From the NCBI GenBank assembly GCA_034769895.1, contig CM068373.1, forward strand, positions 284,241,379 to 284,305,378: a DNA stretch of 64,000 nucleotides, read 5' to 3'. Each line of letters opens with the position of its first letter. The stretch's first letter is position 1. Positions 1 to 9,113 of this stretch are shown here, in pieces. This stretch comes from Magicicada septendecula. Its lineage: Eukaryota; Arthropoda; Insecta; Hemiptera; Cicadidae. The position numbers and the translations under genes are program-made. The notes under the pieces were generated by a model. It made no database searches. It worked only from the letters and a program-made list of their open reading frames with translations, and was not told the origin of the DNA.

Positions 1-633
1 GATTGTAACTCTTAACTCGTTTTGTGTCTGTGAATCTGTTATACTTTTTATGGCTGCTTCAGTTGTAATTAATTCTTTAGTTGCGTGGTTCCTATTTAAA
101 TCCGGTAAATTGTATTTGAAACCTTTATTAAGTAAATTCATCTCCTGTACGTCGAATTTAATATCAGTTAAATTAGAGACTCGAGTATAAAATCTATGTT
201 TACATCCAGCGAAATTATCGTGGTGTTGTCTTGTATTTAACGTATTCAATTTCTTATCATGTTTGTGTACGATCGGTAAGATGAACTTCGTAACTTGCTG
301 ATTAATGTATTGTAATATGTTGGGCAAGAGTATTGGGTGTATCTCTTTTAATAATGTTAAATGTGCTTTATATAACATTGAGTTTAATCTATTCTTTTTA
401 ATATATAATTGTTTGATTTATTCTTTTATCCATGTTATCTCTGCTATATGTTTAACTTTTGTGGCAGCTTTCGTTGTATTATTAATGCGTACTGTGCAGT
501 AACGAGGTATAACGTTCAATCTCAAACAGTTTTTGTTAAACTTGATGTGTAAGTTGGTCTTTGATAATTTACTTTTAATGTTTATGAATTTGTATACCAT
601 TTTCGCTTGACAAGCTTCCAATTTTAAAGTCAT
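1..633 (-). pseudogene. PLE polyprotein, N-terminal part, cut by window edge
   Basis: This is the start of the same frame found complete at 940-3405, entering from 633 and leaving the window at position 1. It matches the other copies base for base where I compared them, except at 418-420. There the sense codon is TAA instead of GAA, so translation would end after residue 71. The other four copies read glutamate at this place. The copy is therefore probably inactive even if its left part is complete outside the window. Confidence 0.85.
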
Positions 634-732
634 TGTATTGGTATCCGCGTCACAATTATTATAATTAAACTATAAAGTTTTACCTTAATCCGTCTATGTG
701 ATCGCTTAACTTTTCTTCTTTTCTTCTAACGC

Positions 733-758
733 GTTTCGGATTGTTAATCCATCATCAG
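733..758 (-). ncRNA. Hammerhead-like motif, unit junction 1
   Basis: Read on the minus strand: CTGATGA, then the hairpin GGATT-aac-AATCC, then GAAAC followed by GCG. This has the order of the hammerhead core (CUGAUGA, stem II, GAAA). PLEs are known to carry hammerhead motifs with very short stem III. Here stem III would be only the self-complementary CGCG and stem I pairing looks weak, so a working ribozyme is not shown. Confidence 0.45.
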
Positions 759-939
759 AGGTTAAAATAATTCGTCGGTTAAGACTTCGTTAAACATTAA
801 AAGTTGCGTAAAAGACATTTAAAAATTACACTAAAAGAACATTTAAAAATATAGTCCACAAACACAGCGACGTAGCGGATGTGAGTGCGCACTCAATACC
901 GGTCAGCGACGTACTGCACAGTTTATTGGAGTTTTCATG

Positions 940-3405
940 TTATCTATTGATGTGTTGGGGCATGTATTCTATGGCTATGTTATCTATAATCTTATCGTAT
1001 AGTGTATGCGATTTAAATGCCAATTGTTCGTTTAATATATTATTGGGATTATTTCTGAAGGCTCGGTAAATTTCGAACTCTTCTACCGCATCCATATATC
1101 GTCCCTTTCTGCAAATGTGTAAGGGTTTGCAATTTGTCTCAAAATTTGTATAATTATGATTTAATGTGACGAGATGTTTAGCGTAGTTTGATTTATTTAT
1201 ATTTGAAATGCTCGTGGGTAAGTGTTCTTTATATCTTTCGAAAAAGGTCCTGCCAGTCTGACCAATGTAATGCATGTTGCAGTCATCACATATCATTTTG
1301 TATACACCCGTTCTTTTTTCAATTGATGTACGTGTGGCATTATTTAGCATTTTACGGATATTGTTGGTTGTTCTAAATGCGATGTGGATGTTATGTTTTT
1401 TAAAGGTGTTTCTAATGAGCATTGAAAAGTTGTTAGTATAATCAATCGCCATATATATTGCGTTCGTCGTGACACGGTGAGGGTTGTTAGTTCTGCGTTT
1501 GTGTCTAAGCATCAAGCGTTCCATTAATGAACTGCGGTAACCGTTCGTAATTGCAATATGTTTAATTATATCTACTTCTTCTTTGTGGTTGGCGGGATGT
1601 AAAGGTACGCTGTATAGTCTGTGTATCATACTATTGAATGCGGCCATTTTTTGTGAGTGCGGGTGGAAAGAATCAGCATGTATAACACCATCAGTTGTGG
1701 TGGGTTTTCTGTATATTCTGTATTGAAATTTATTATTATGTTTCATAAAAGTTAAGTCCAGAAAATTTATGGCATTGTCTGATTCTATTTCAAGTGTGAA
1801 TTGTATGTTTTTGGTAATGTTATTCATGTAATGTAACAACATGTTTGCCTGTCTCGTTGTCCCGTCAAATATTACAAACGTGTCATCCACGTATCTTTTA
1901 TAAAATGAGATGTTACGTTGCCATTTATTGTGTGGGGATAGCAAATATGTATTTTCAAAGTTATTCAGGAAAATGTCAGCCAGCAAACCAGACAAGGGTG
2001 AACCCATTGCAAGACCCTCCTCTTGAATAAAAATTGTATCATTGAATGTGAAATAATTCTGTTGTAATACTACGTCCAGTAACAGCAACAATTCTGTTAT
2101 TTTTTGTAGATTTAACTTTCCTGTTCGTATTAAATTATTTCTTAGAATGTCTAAGGTTGTCTTTACTGGGACACTTGTATATAGGTTGACTATGTCAAAG
2201 GAGATTAACTTATGCTGACTATTAATGCTGAAGTCTTTAGTTAGTTTTATTAGTTCAATGCTATTTTTTATAGCATGATTATTGTCTAGAGTTATGTTAC
2301 TTTTTATTAATTGGACCAATTTCTTAGATACTTTATAACCTGGGGCTGTTGTGTAATTAACAAGAGGTCTTATCGGTATATTTGGTTTATGGATCTTGGG
2401 TAAACCGTTGAACATTGGTGCGTGTGCGATTATGGGTTTTAACTGGCGGCGTGTAGTTTTGTCAAAAAGGTGTGTGCATTTATTAATCGTTTGGTTGATG
2501 TATTTTATATACTTCGTTGTGGGATCCGAGTCTATGGCTCTTATGTTGTTGTTATGAATAAATTCGTATACTTTTTGTTGGTACATGTCTATTGGTAGAA
2601 TAACCATAGTGTTGCCCTTGTCAGATTTAGTGGCTATGGCCTTATGTTCGTTTAGTTTATGTTTAATTTGTATAACAGTTTTCTTTTCACTTATATATTT
2701 CTTTTTTAAATTGTTAGAAAATGGTTTATAGTTGTTATTATGTGTCCGTATATGTCTGTCTATTTTACTATTGATTGTAACTCTTAACTCGTTTTGTGTC
2801 TGTGAATCTGTTATACTTTTTATGGCTGCTTCAGTTGTAATTAATTCTTTAGTTGCGTGGTTCCTATTTAAATCCGGTAAATTGTATTTGAAACCTTTAT
2901 TAAGTAAATTCATCTCCTGTACGTCGAATTTAATATCAGTTAAATTAGAGACTCGAGTATAAAATCTATGTTTACATCCAGCGAAATTATCGTGGTGTTG
3001 TCTTGTATTTAACGTATTCAATTTCTTATCATGTTTGTGTACGATCGGTAAGATGAACTTCGTAACTTGCTGATTAATGTATTGTAATATGTTGGGCAAG
3101 AGTATTGGGTGTATCTCTTTTAATAATGTTAAATGTGCTTTATATAACATTGAGTTTAATCTATTCTTTTTAATATATAATTGTTTGATTTCTTCTTTTA
3201 TCCATGTTATCTCTGCTATATGTTTAACTTTTGTGGCAGCTTTCGTTGTATTATTAATGCGTACTGTGCAGTAACGAGGTATAACGTTCAATCTCAAACA
3301 GTTTTTGTTAAACTTGATGTGTAAGTTGGTCTTTGATAATTTACTTTTAATGTTTATGAATTTGTATACCATTTTCGCTTGACAAGCTTCCAATTTTAAA
3401 GTCAT
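940..3405 (-). CDS. PLE reverse transcriptase / GIY-YIG endonuclease, copy 2
   Basis: An 821-residue polyprotein that should copy its own RNA into DNA at a nicked chromosomal target. In order: a basic N-terminal region (1-250), the SDKGN motif (261-265), the PLE signature GLPKIHK (334-340), an RT motif around FDIVNLYTSVP (403-413), GLAMGSPLSG (464-473), the catalytic YVDD (505-508), then a linker. The C-terminal GIY-YIG nuclease has GVY (700-702), a CxxC pair (706, 709), YIGQTGR (713-719) and a conserved Glu-rich stretch near 775-780. Length and domain order fit an endonuclease-bearing Penelope/Poseidon/Neptune-type element. The frame is identical to the copies at 3712, 6342 and 9114. The first ATG is used because the same start is kept at every copy. 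Confidence 0.93.
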   Translation of the reverse strand: MTLKLEACQAKMVYKFINIKSKLSKTNLHIKFNKNCLRLNVIPRYCTVRINNTTKAATKVKHIAEITWIKEEIKQLYIKKNRLNSMLYKAHLTLLKEIHPILLPNILQYINQQVTKFILPIVHKHDKKLNTLNTRQHHDNFAGCKHRFYTRVSNLTDIKFDVQEMNLLNKGFKYNLPDLNRNHATKELITTEAAIKSITDSQTQNELRVTINSKIDRHIRTHNNNYKPFSNNLKKKYISEKKTVIQIKHKLNEHKAIATKSDKGNTMVILPIDMYQQKVYEFIHNNNIRAIDSDPTTKYIKYINQTINKCTHLFDKTTRRQLKPIIAHAPMFNGLPKIHKPNIPIRPLVNYTTAPGYKVSKKLVQLIKSNITLDNNHAIKNSIELIKLTKDFSINSQHKLISFDIVNLYTSVPVKTTLDILRNNLIRTGKLNLQKITELLLLLDVVLQQNYFTFNDTIFIQEEGLAMGSPLSGLLADIFLNNFENTYLLSPHNKWQRNISFYKRYVDDTFVIFDGTTRQANMLLHYMNNITKNIQFTLEIESDNAINFLDLTFMKHNNKFQYRIYRKPTTTDGVIHADSFHPHSQKMAAFNSMIHRLYSVPLHPANHKEEVDIIKHIAITNGYRSSLMERLMLRHKRRTNNPHRVTTNAIYMAIDYTNNFSMLIRNTFKKHNIHIAFRTTNNIRKMLNNATRTSIEKRTGVYKMICDDCNMHYIGQTGRTFFERYKEHLPTSISNINKSNYAKHLVTLNHNYTNFETNCKPLHICRKGRYMDAVEEFEIYRAFRNNPNNILNEQLAFKSHTLYDKIIDNIAIEYMPQHINR

Positions 3406-3504
3406 TGTATTGGTATCCGCGTCACAATTATTATAATTAAACTATAAAGTTTTACCTTAATCCGTCTATGTGATCGCTTAACTTTTCTTCTTTTCTTCTA
3501 ACGC

Positions 3505-3530
3505 GTTTCGGATTGTTAATCCATCATCAG
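3505..3530 (-). ncRNA. Hammerhead-like motif, unit junction 2
   Basis: Identical to the motif at 733-758, between copies 2 and 3. Cleavage near it would cut a read-through tandem transcript into unit-length pieces (inference from known PLE and retrozyme biology). Confidence 0.45.
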
Positions 3531-3711
3531 AGGTTAAAATAATTCGTCGGTTAAGACTTCGTTAAACATTAAAAGTTGCGTAAAAGACATTTAAAAATTA
3601 CACTAAAAGAACATTTAAAAATATAGTCCACAAACACAGCGACGTAGCGGATGTGAGTGCGCACTCAATACCGGTCAGCGACGTACTGCACAGTTTATTG
3701 GAGTTTTCATG

Positions 3712-6177
3712 TTATCTATTGATGTGTTGGGGCATGTATTCTATGGCTATGTTATCTATAATCTTATCGTATAGTGTATGCGATTTAAATGCCAATTGTT
3801 CGTTTAATATATTATTGGGATTATTTCTGAAGGCTCGGTAAATTTCGAACTCTTCTACCGCATCCATATATCGTCCCTTTCTGCAAATGTGTAAGGGTTT
3901 GCAATTTGTCTCAAAATTTGTATAATTATGATTTAATGTGACGAGATGTTTAGCGTAGTTTGATTTATTTATATTTGAAATGCTCGTGGGTAAGTGTTCT
4001 TTATATCTTTCGAAAAAGGTCCTGCCAGTCTGACCAATGTAATGCATGTTGCAGTCATCACATATCATTTTGTATACACCCGTTCTTTTTTCAATTGATG
4101 TACGTGTGGCATTATTTAGCATTTTACGGATATTGTTGGTTGTTCTAAATGCGATGTGGATGTTATGTTTTTTAAAGGTGTTTCTAATGAGCATTGAAAA
4201 GTTGTTAGTATAATCAATCGCCATATATATTGCGTTCGTCGTGACACGGTGAGGGTTGTTAGTTCTGCGTTTGTGTCTAAGCATCAAGCGTTCCATTAAT
4301 GAACTGCGGTAACCGTTCGTAATTGCAATATGTTTAATTATATCTACTTCTTCTTTGTGGTTGGCGGGATGTAAAGGTACGCTGTATAGTCTGTGTATCA
4401 TACTATTGAATGCGGCCATTTTTTGTGAGTGCGGGTGGAAAGAATCAGCATGTATAACACCATCAGTTGTGGTGGGTTTTCTGTATATTCTGTATTGAAA
4501 TTTATTATTATGTTTCATAAAAGTTAAGTCCAGAAAATTTATGGCATTGTCTGATTCTATTTCAAGTGTGAATTGTATGTTTTTGGTAATGTTATTCATG
4601 TAATGTAACAACATGTTTGCCTGTCTCGTTGTCCCGTCAAATATTACAAACGTGTCATCCACGTATCTTTTATAAAATGAGATGTTACGTTGCCATTTAT
4701 TGTGTGGGGATAGCAAATATGTATTTTCAAAGTTATTCAGGAAAATGTCAGCCAGCAAACCAGACAAGGGTGAACCCATTGCAAGACCCTCCTCTTGAAT
4801 AAAAATTGTATCATTGAATGTGAAATAATTCTGTTGTAATACTACGTCCAGTAACAGCAACAATTCTGTTATTTTTTGTAGATTTAACTTTCCTGTTCGT
4901 ATTAAATTATTTCTTAGAATGTCTAAGGTTGTCTTTACTGGGACACTTGTATATAGGTTGACTATGTCAAAGGAGATTAACTTATGCTGACTATTAATGC
5001 TGAAGTCTTTAGTTAGTTTTATTAGTTCAATGCTATTTTTTATAGCATGATTATTGTCTAGAGTTATGTTACTTTTTATTAATTGGACCAATTTCTTAGA
5101 TACTTTATAACCTGGGGCTGTTGTGTAATTAACAAGAGGTCTTATCGGTATATTTGGTTTATGGATCTTGGGTAAACCGTTGAACATTGGTGCGTGTGCG
5201 ATTATGGGTTTTAACTGGCGGCGTGTAGTTTTGTCAAAAAGGTGTGTGCATTTATTAATCGTTTGGTTGATGTATTTTATATACTTCGTTGTGGGATCCG
5301 AGTCTATGGCTCTTATGTTGTTGTTATGAATAAATTCGTATACTTTTTGTTGGTACATGTCTATTGGTAGAATAACCATAGTGTTGCCCTTGTCAGATTT
5401 AGTGGCTATGGCCTTATGTTCGTTTAGTTTATGTTTAATTTGTATAACAGTTTTCTTTTCACTTATATATTTCTTTTTTAAATTGTTAGAAAATGGTTTA
5501 TAGTTGTTATTATGTGTCCGTATATGTCTGTCTATTTTACTATTGATTGTAACTCTTAACTCGTTTTGTGTCTGTGAATCTGTTATACTTTTTATGGCTG
5601 CTTCAGTTGTAATTAATTCTTTAGTTGCGTGGTTCCTATTTAAATCCGGTAAATTGTATTTGAAACCTTTATTAAGTAAATTCATCTCCTGTACGTCGAA
5701 TTTAATATCAGTTAAATTAGAGACTCGAGTATAAAATCTATGTTTACATCCAGCGAAATTATCGTGGTGTTGTCTTGTATTTAACGTATTCAATTTCTTA
5801 TCATGTTTGTGTACGATCGGTAAGATGAACTTCGTAACTTGCTGATTAATGTATTGTAATATGTTGGGCAAGAGTATTGGGTGTATCTCTTTTAATAATG
5901 TTAAATGTGCTTTATATAACATTGAGTTTAATCTATTCTTTTTAATATATAATTGTTTGATTTCTTCTTTTATCCATGTTATCTCTGCTATATGTTTAAC
6001 TTTTGTGGCAGCTTTCGTTGTATTATTAATGCGTACTGTGCAGTAACGAGGTATAACGTTCAATCTCAAACAGTTTTTGTTAAACTTGATGTGTAAGTTG
6101 GTCTTTGATAATTTACTTTTAATGTTTATGAATTTGTATACCATTTTCGCTTGACAAGCTTCCAATTTTAAAGTCAT
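3712..6177 (-). CDS. PLE reverse transcriptase / GIY-YIG endonuclease, copy 3
   Basis: Same 821-residue product as copy 2, with YVDD at 505-508 and the GIY-YIG nuclease at about 698-790. This copy lies next to the centre of the palindrome. Its start codon at 6177 is only 77 bases from the loop, so the 5' flank available to it is short: the tract from 6178 to 6253 is followed by the inverted sequence rather than by the end of an upstream unit. Any promoter or ribozyme-like signal normally supplied by the upstream unit's 3' part (as at 3505-3530) is absent here. Confidence 0.93.
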   Translation of the reverse strand: MTLKLEACQAKMVYKFINIKSKLSKTNLHIKFNKNCLRLNVIPRYCTVRINNTTKAATKVKHIAEITWIKEEIKQLYIKKNRLNSMLYKAHLTLLKEIHPILLPNILQYINQQVTKFILPIVHKHDKKLNTLNTRQHHDNFAGCKHRFYTRVSNLTDIKFDVQEMNLLNKGFKYNLPDLNRNHATKELITTEAAIKSITDSQTQNELRVTINSKIDRHIRTHNNNYKPFSNNLKKKYISEKKTVIQIKHKLNEHKAIATKSDKGNTMVILPIDMYQQKVYEFIHNNNIRAIDSDPTTKYIKYINQTINKCTHLFDKTTRRQLKPIIAHAPMFNGLPKIHKPNIPIRPLVNYTTAPGYKVSKKLVQLIKSNITLDNNHAIKNSIELIKLTKDFSINSQHKLISFDIVNLYTSVPVKTTLDILRNNLIRTGKLNLQKITELLLLLDVVLQQNYFTFNDTIFIQEEGLAMGSPLSGLLADIFLNNFENTYLLSPHNKWQRNISFYKRYVDDTFVIFDGTTRQANMLLHYMNNITKNIQFTLEIESDNAINFLDLTFMKHNNKFQYRIYRKPTTTDGVIHADSFHPHSQKMAAFNSMIHRLYSVPLHPANHKEEVDIIKHIAITNGYRSSLMERLMLRHKRRTNNPHRVTTNAIYMAIDYTNNFSMLIRNTFKKHNIHIAFRTTNNIRKMLNNATRTSIEKRTGVYKMICDDCNMHYIGQTGRTFFERYKEHLPTSISNINKSNYAKHLVTLNHNYTNFETNCKPLHICRKGRYMDAVEEFEIYRAFRNNPNNILNEQLAFKSHTLYDKIIDNIAIEYMPQHINR

Positions 6178-6341
6178 TGTATTGGTATCCGCGTCACAAT
6201 TATTATAATTAAACTATAAAGTTTTACCTTAATCCGTCTATGTGATCGCTTAACTTTTCTTCTTTTTAAGCGATCACATAGACGGATTAAGGTAAAACTT
6301 TATAGTTTAATTATAATAATTGTGACGCGGATACCAATACA
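6178..6341. repeat. Head-to-head junction of the PLE palindrome
   Basis: Two copies of the 5' leader meet in opposite orientation. The arms pair perfectly outward from GATCGCTTAA at 6244-6253 and TTAAGCGATC at 6266-6275, leaving the pyrimidine loop CTTTTCTTCTTT at 6254-6265. That loop comes from the pyrimidine-rich tract found in each spacer just past the hammerhead-like motif. The join therefore falls inside the spacer and drops the rest of it, including the motif itself. It could reflect an inverted twin insertion (known for PLEs), template switching, or a fold-back assembly error. Confidence 0.9.
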
Positions 6342-8807
6342 ATGACTTTAAAATTGGAAGCTTGTCAAGCGAAAATGGTATACAAATTCATAAACATTAA
6401 AAGTAAATTATCAAAGACCAACTTACACATCAAGTTTAACAAAAACTGTTTGAGATTGAACGTTATACCTCGTTACTGCACAGTACGCATTAATAATACA
6501 ACGAAAGCTGCCACAAAAGTTAAACATATAGCAGAGATAACATGGATAAAAGAAGAAATCAAACAATTATATATTAAAAAGAATAGATTAAACTCAATGT
6601 TATATAAAGCACATTTAACATTATTAAAAGAGATACACCCAATACTCTTGCCCAACATATTACAATACATTAATCAGCAAGTTACGAAGTTCATCTTACC
6701 GATCGTACACAAACATGATAAGAAATTGAATACGTTAAATACAAGACAACACCACGATAATTTCGCTGGATGTAAACATAGATTTTATACTCGAGTCTCT
6801 AATTTAACTGATATTAAATTCGACGTACAGGAGATGAATTTACTTAATAAAGGTTTCAAATACAATTTACCGGATTTAAATAGGAACCACGCAACTAAAG
6901 AATTAATTACAACTGAAGCAGCCATAAAAAGTATAACAGATTCACAGACACAAAACGAGTTAAGAGTTACAATCAATAGTAAAATAGACAGACATATACG
7001 GACACATAATAACAACTATAAACCATTTTCTAACAATTTAAAAAAGAAATATATAAGTGAAAAGAAAACTGTTATACAAATTAAACATAAACTAAACGAA
7101 CATAAGGCCATAGCCACTAAATCTGACAAGGGCAACACTATGGTTATTCTACCAATAGACATGTACCAACAAAAAGTATACGAATTTATTCATAACAACA
7201 ACATAAGAGCCATAGACTCGGATCCCACAACGAAGTATATAAAATACATCAACCAAACGATTAATAAATGCACACACCTTTTTGACAAAACTACACGCCG
7301 CCAGTTAAAACCCATAATCGCACACGCACCAATGTTCAACGGTTTACCCAAGATCCATAAACCAAATATACCGATAAGACCTCTTGTTAATTACACAACA
7401 GCCCCAGGTTATAAAGTATCTAAGAAATTGGTCCAATTAATAAAAAGTAACATAACTCTAGACAATAATCATGCTATAAAAAATAGCATTGAACTAATAA
7501 AACTAACTAAAGACTTCAGCATTAATAGTCAGCATAAGTTAATCTCCTTTGACATAGTCAACCTATATACAAGTGTCCCAGTAAAGACAACCTTAGACAT
7601 TCTAAGAAATAATTTAATACGAACAGGAAAGTTAAATCTACAAAAAATAACAGAATTGTTGCTGTTACTGGACGTAGTATTACAACAGAATTATTTCACA
7701 TTCAATGATACAATTTTTATTCAAGAGGAGGGTCTTGCAATGGGTTCACCCTTGTCTGGTTTGCTGGCTGACATTTTCCTGAATAACTTTGAAAATACAT
7801 ATTTGCTATCCCCACACAATAAATGGCAACGTAACATCTCATTTTATAAAAGATACGTGGATGACACGTTTGTAATATTTGACGGGACAACGAGACAGGC
7901 AAACATGTTGTTACATTACATGAATAACATTACCAAAAACATACAATTCACACTTGAAATAGAATCAGACAATGCCATAAATTTTCTGGACTTAACTTTT
8001 ATGAAACATAATAATAAATTTCAATACAGAATATACAGAAAACCCACCACAACTGATGGTGTTATACATGCTGATTCTTTCCACCCGCACTCACAAAAAA
8101 TGGCCGCATTCAATAGTATGATACACAGACTATACAGCGTACCTTTACATCCCGCCAACCACAAAGAAGAAGTAGATATAATTAAACATATTGCAATTAC
8201 GAACGGTTACCGCAGTTCATTAATGGAACGCTTGATGCTTAGACACAAACGCAGAACTAACAACCCTCACCGTGTCACGACGAACGCAATATATATGGCG
8301 ATTGATTATACTAACAACTTTTCAATGCTCATTAGAAACACCTTTAAAAAACATAACATCCACATCGCATTTAGAACAACCAACAATATCCGTAAAATGC
8401 TAAATAATGCCACACGTACATCAATTGAAAAAAGAACGGGTGTATACAAAATGATATGTGATGACTGCAACATGCATTACATTGGTCAGACTGGCAGGAC
8501 CTTTTTCGAAAGATATAAAGAACACTTACCCACGAGCATTTCAAATATAAATAAATCAAACTACGCTAAACATCTCGTCACATTAAATCATAATTATACA
8601 AATTTTGAGACAAATTGCAAACCCTTACACATTTGCAGAAAGGGACGATATATGGATGCGGTAGAAGAGTTCGAAATTTACCGAGCCTTCAGAAATAATC
8701 CCAATAATATATTAAACGAACAATTGGCATTTAAATCGCATACACTATACGATAAGATTATAGATAACATAGCCATAGAATACATGCCCCAACACATCAA
8801 TAGATAA
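6342..8807 (+). CDS. PLE reverse transcriptase / GIY-YIG endonuclease, copy 4
   Basis: Plus-strand mirror image of copy 3, same 821 residues, starting 77 bases right of the loop. It carries the full set of RT motifs (GLPKIHK, GLAMGSPLSG, YVDD) and GIY-YIG motifs (GVY, YIGQTGR). Copies 3 and 4 are divergently arranged with starts 165 bp apart, so both share the inverted leader 6178-6341 and neither has an upstream unit. A spacer follows it (8808-9113) and leads straight into the next copy in the same direction. Confidence 0.93.
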   Translation: MTLKLEACQAKMVYKFINIKSKLSKTNLHIKFNKNCLRLNVIPRYCTVRINNTTKAATKVKHIAEITWIKEEIKQLYIKKNRLNSMLYKAHLTLLKEIHPILLPNILQYINQQVTKFILPIVHKHDKKLNTLNTRQHHDNFAGCKHRFYTRVSNLTDIKFDVQEMNLLNKGFKYNLPDLNRNHATKELITTEAAIKSITDSQTQNELRVTINSKIDRHIRTHNNNYKPFSNNLKKKYISEKKTVIQIKHKLNEHKAIATKSDKGNTMVILPIDMYQQKVYEFIHNNNIRAIDSDPTTKYIKYINQTINKCTHLFDKTTRRQLKPIIAHAPMFNGLPKIHKPNIPIRPLVNYTTAPGYKVSKKLVQLIKSNITLDNNHAIKNSIELIKLTKDFSINSQHKLISFDIVNLYTSVPVKTTLDILRNNLIRTGKLNLQKITELLLLLDVVLQQNYFTFNDTIFIQEEGLAMGSPLSGLLADIFLNNFENTYLLSPHNKWQRNISFYKRYVDDTFVIFDGTTRQANMLLHYMNNITKNIQFTLEIESDNAINFLDLTFMKHNNKFQYRIYRKPTTTDGVIHADSFHPHSQKMAAFNSMIHRLYSVPLHPANHKEEVDIIKHIAITNGYRSSLMERLMLRHKRRTNNPHRVTTNAIYMAIDYTNNFSMLIRNTFKKHNIHIAFRTTNNIRKMLNNATRTSIEKRTGVYKMICDDCNMHYIGQTGRTFFERYKEHLPTSISNINKSNYAKHLVTLNHNYTNFETNCKPLHICRKGRYMDAVEEFEIYRAFRNNPNNILNEQLAFKSHTLYDKIIDNIAIEYMPQHINR

Positions 8808-9113
8808 CATGAAAACTCCAATAAACTGTGCAGTACGTCGCTGACCGGTATTGAGTGCGCACTCACATCCGCTACGTCGCTGTGTTTGTGGACTATATTT
8901 TTAAATGTTCTTTTAGTGTAATTTTTAAATGTCTTTTACGCAACTTTTAATGTTTAACGAAGTCTTAACCGACGAATTATTTTAACCTCTGATGATGGAT
9001 TAACAATCCGAAACGCGTTAGAAGAAAAGAAGAAAAGTTAAGCGATCACATAGACGGATTAAGGTAAAACTTTATAGTTTAATTATAATAATTGTGACGC
9101 GGATACCAATACA
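8808..9113 (+). promoter_or_regulatory. PLE inter-unit spacer (3' end of one unit, leader of the next)
   Basis: This 306-bp spacer separates head-to-tail copies. It recurs at 634-939 and 3406-3711 (minus strand) and at 11580-11885. It holds a short inverted repeat around GAGTGCGCACTC (8853-8864), two occurrences of TACGTCGCTG flanking it, an AT-rich tract, the hammerhead-like motif, a purine tract, and the leader of the next unit. In PLEs such pseudo-LTR spacers are thought to carry the promoter and RNA-processing signals; I see no clear TATA box here. Confidence 0.6.
8989..9014 (+). ncRNA. Hammerhead-like motif, unit junction 3
   Basis: Plus-strand copy of the same motif: CTGATGA at 8989-8995, stem II GGATT/AATCC at 8997-9001 and 9005-9009, GAAAC at 9010-9014. 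It sits between copies 4 and 5. Confidence 0.45.
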
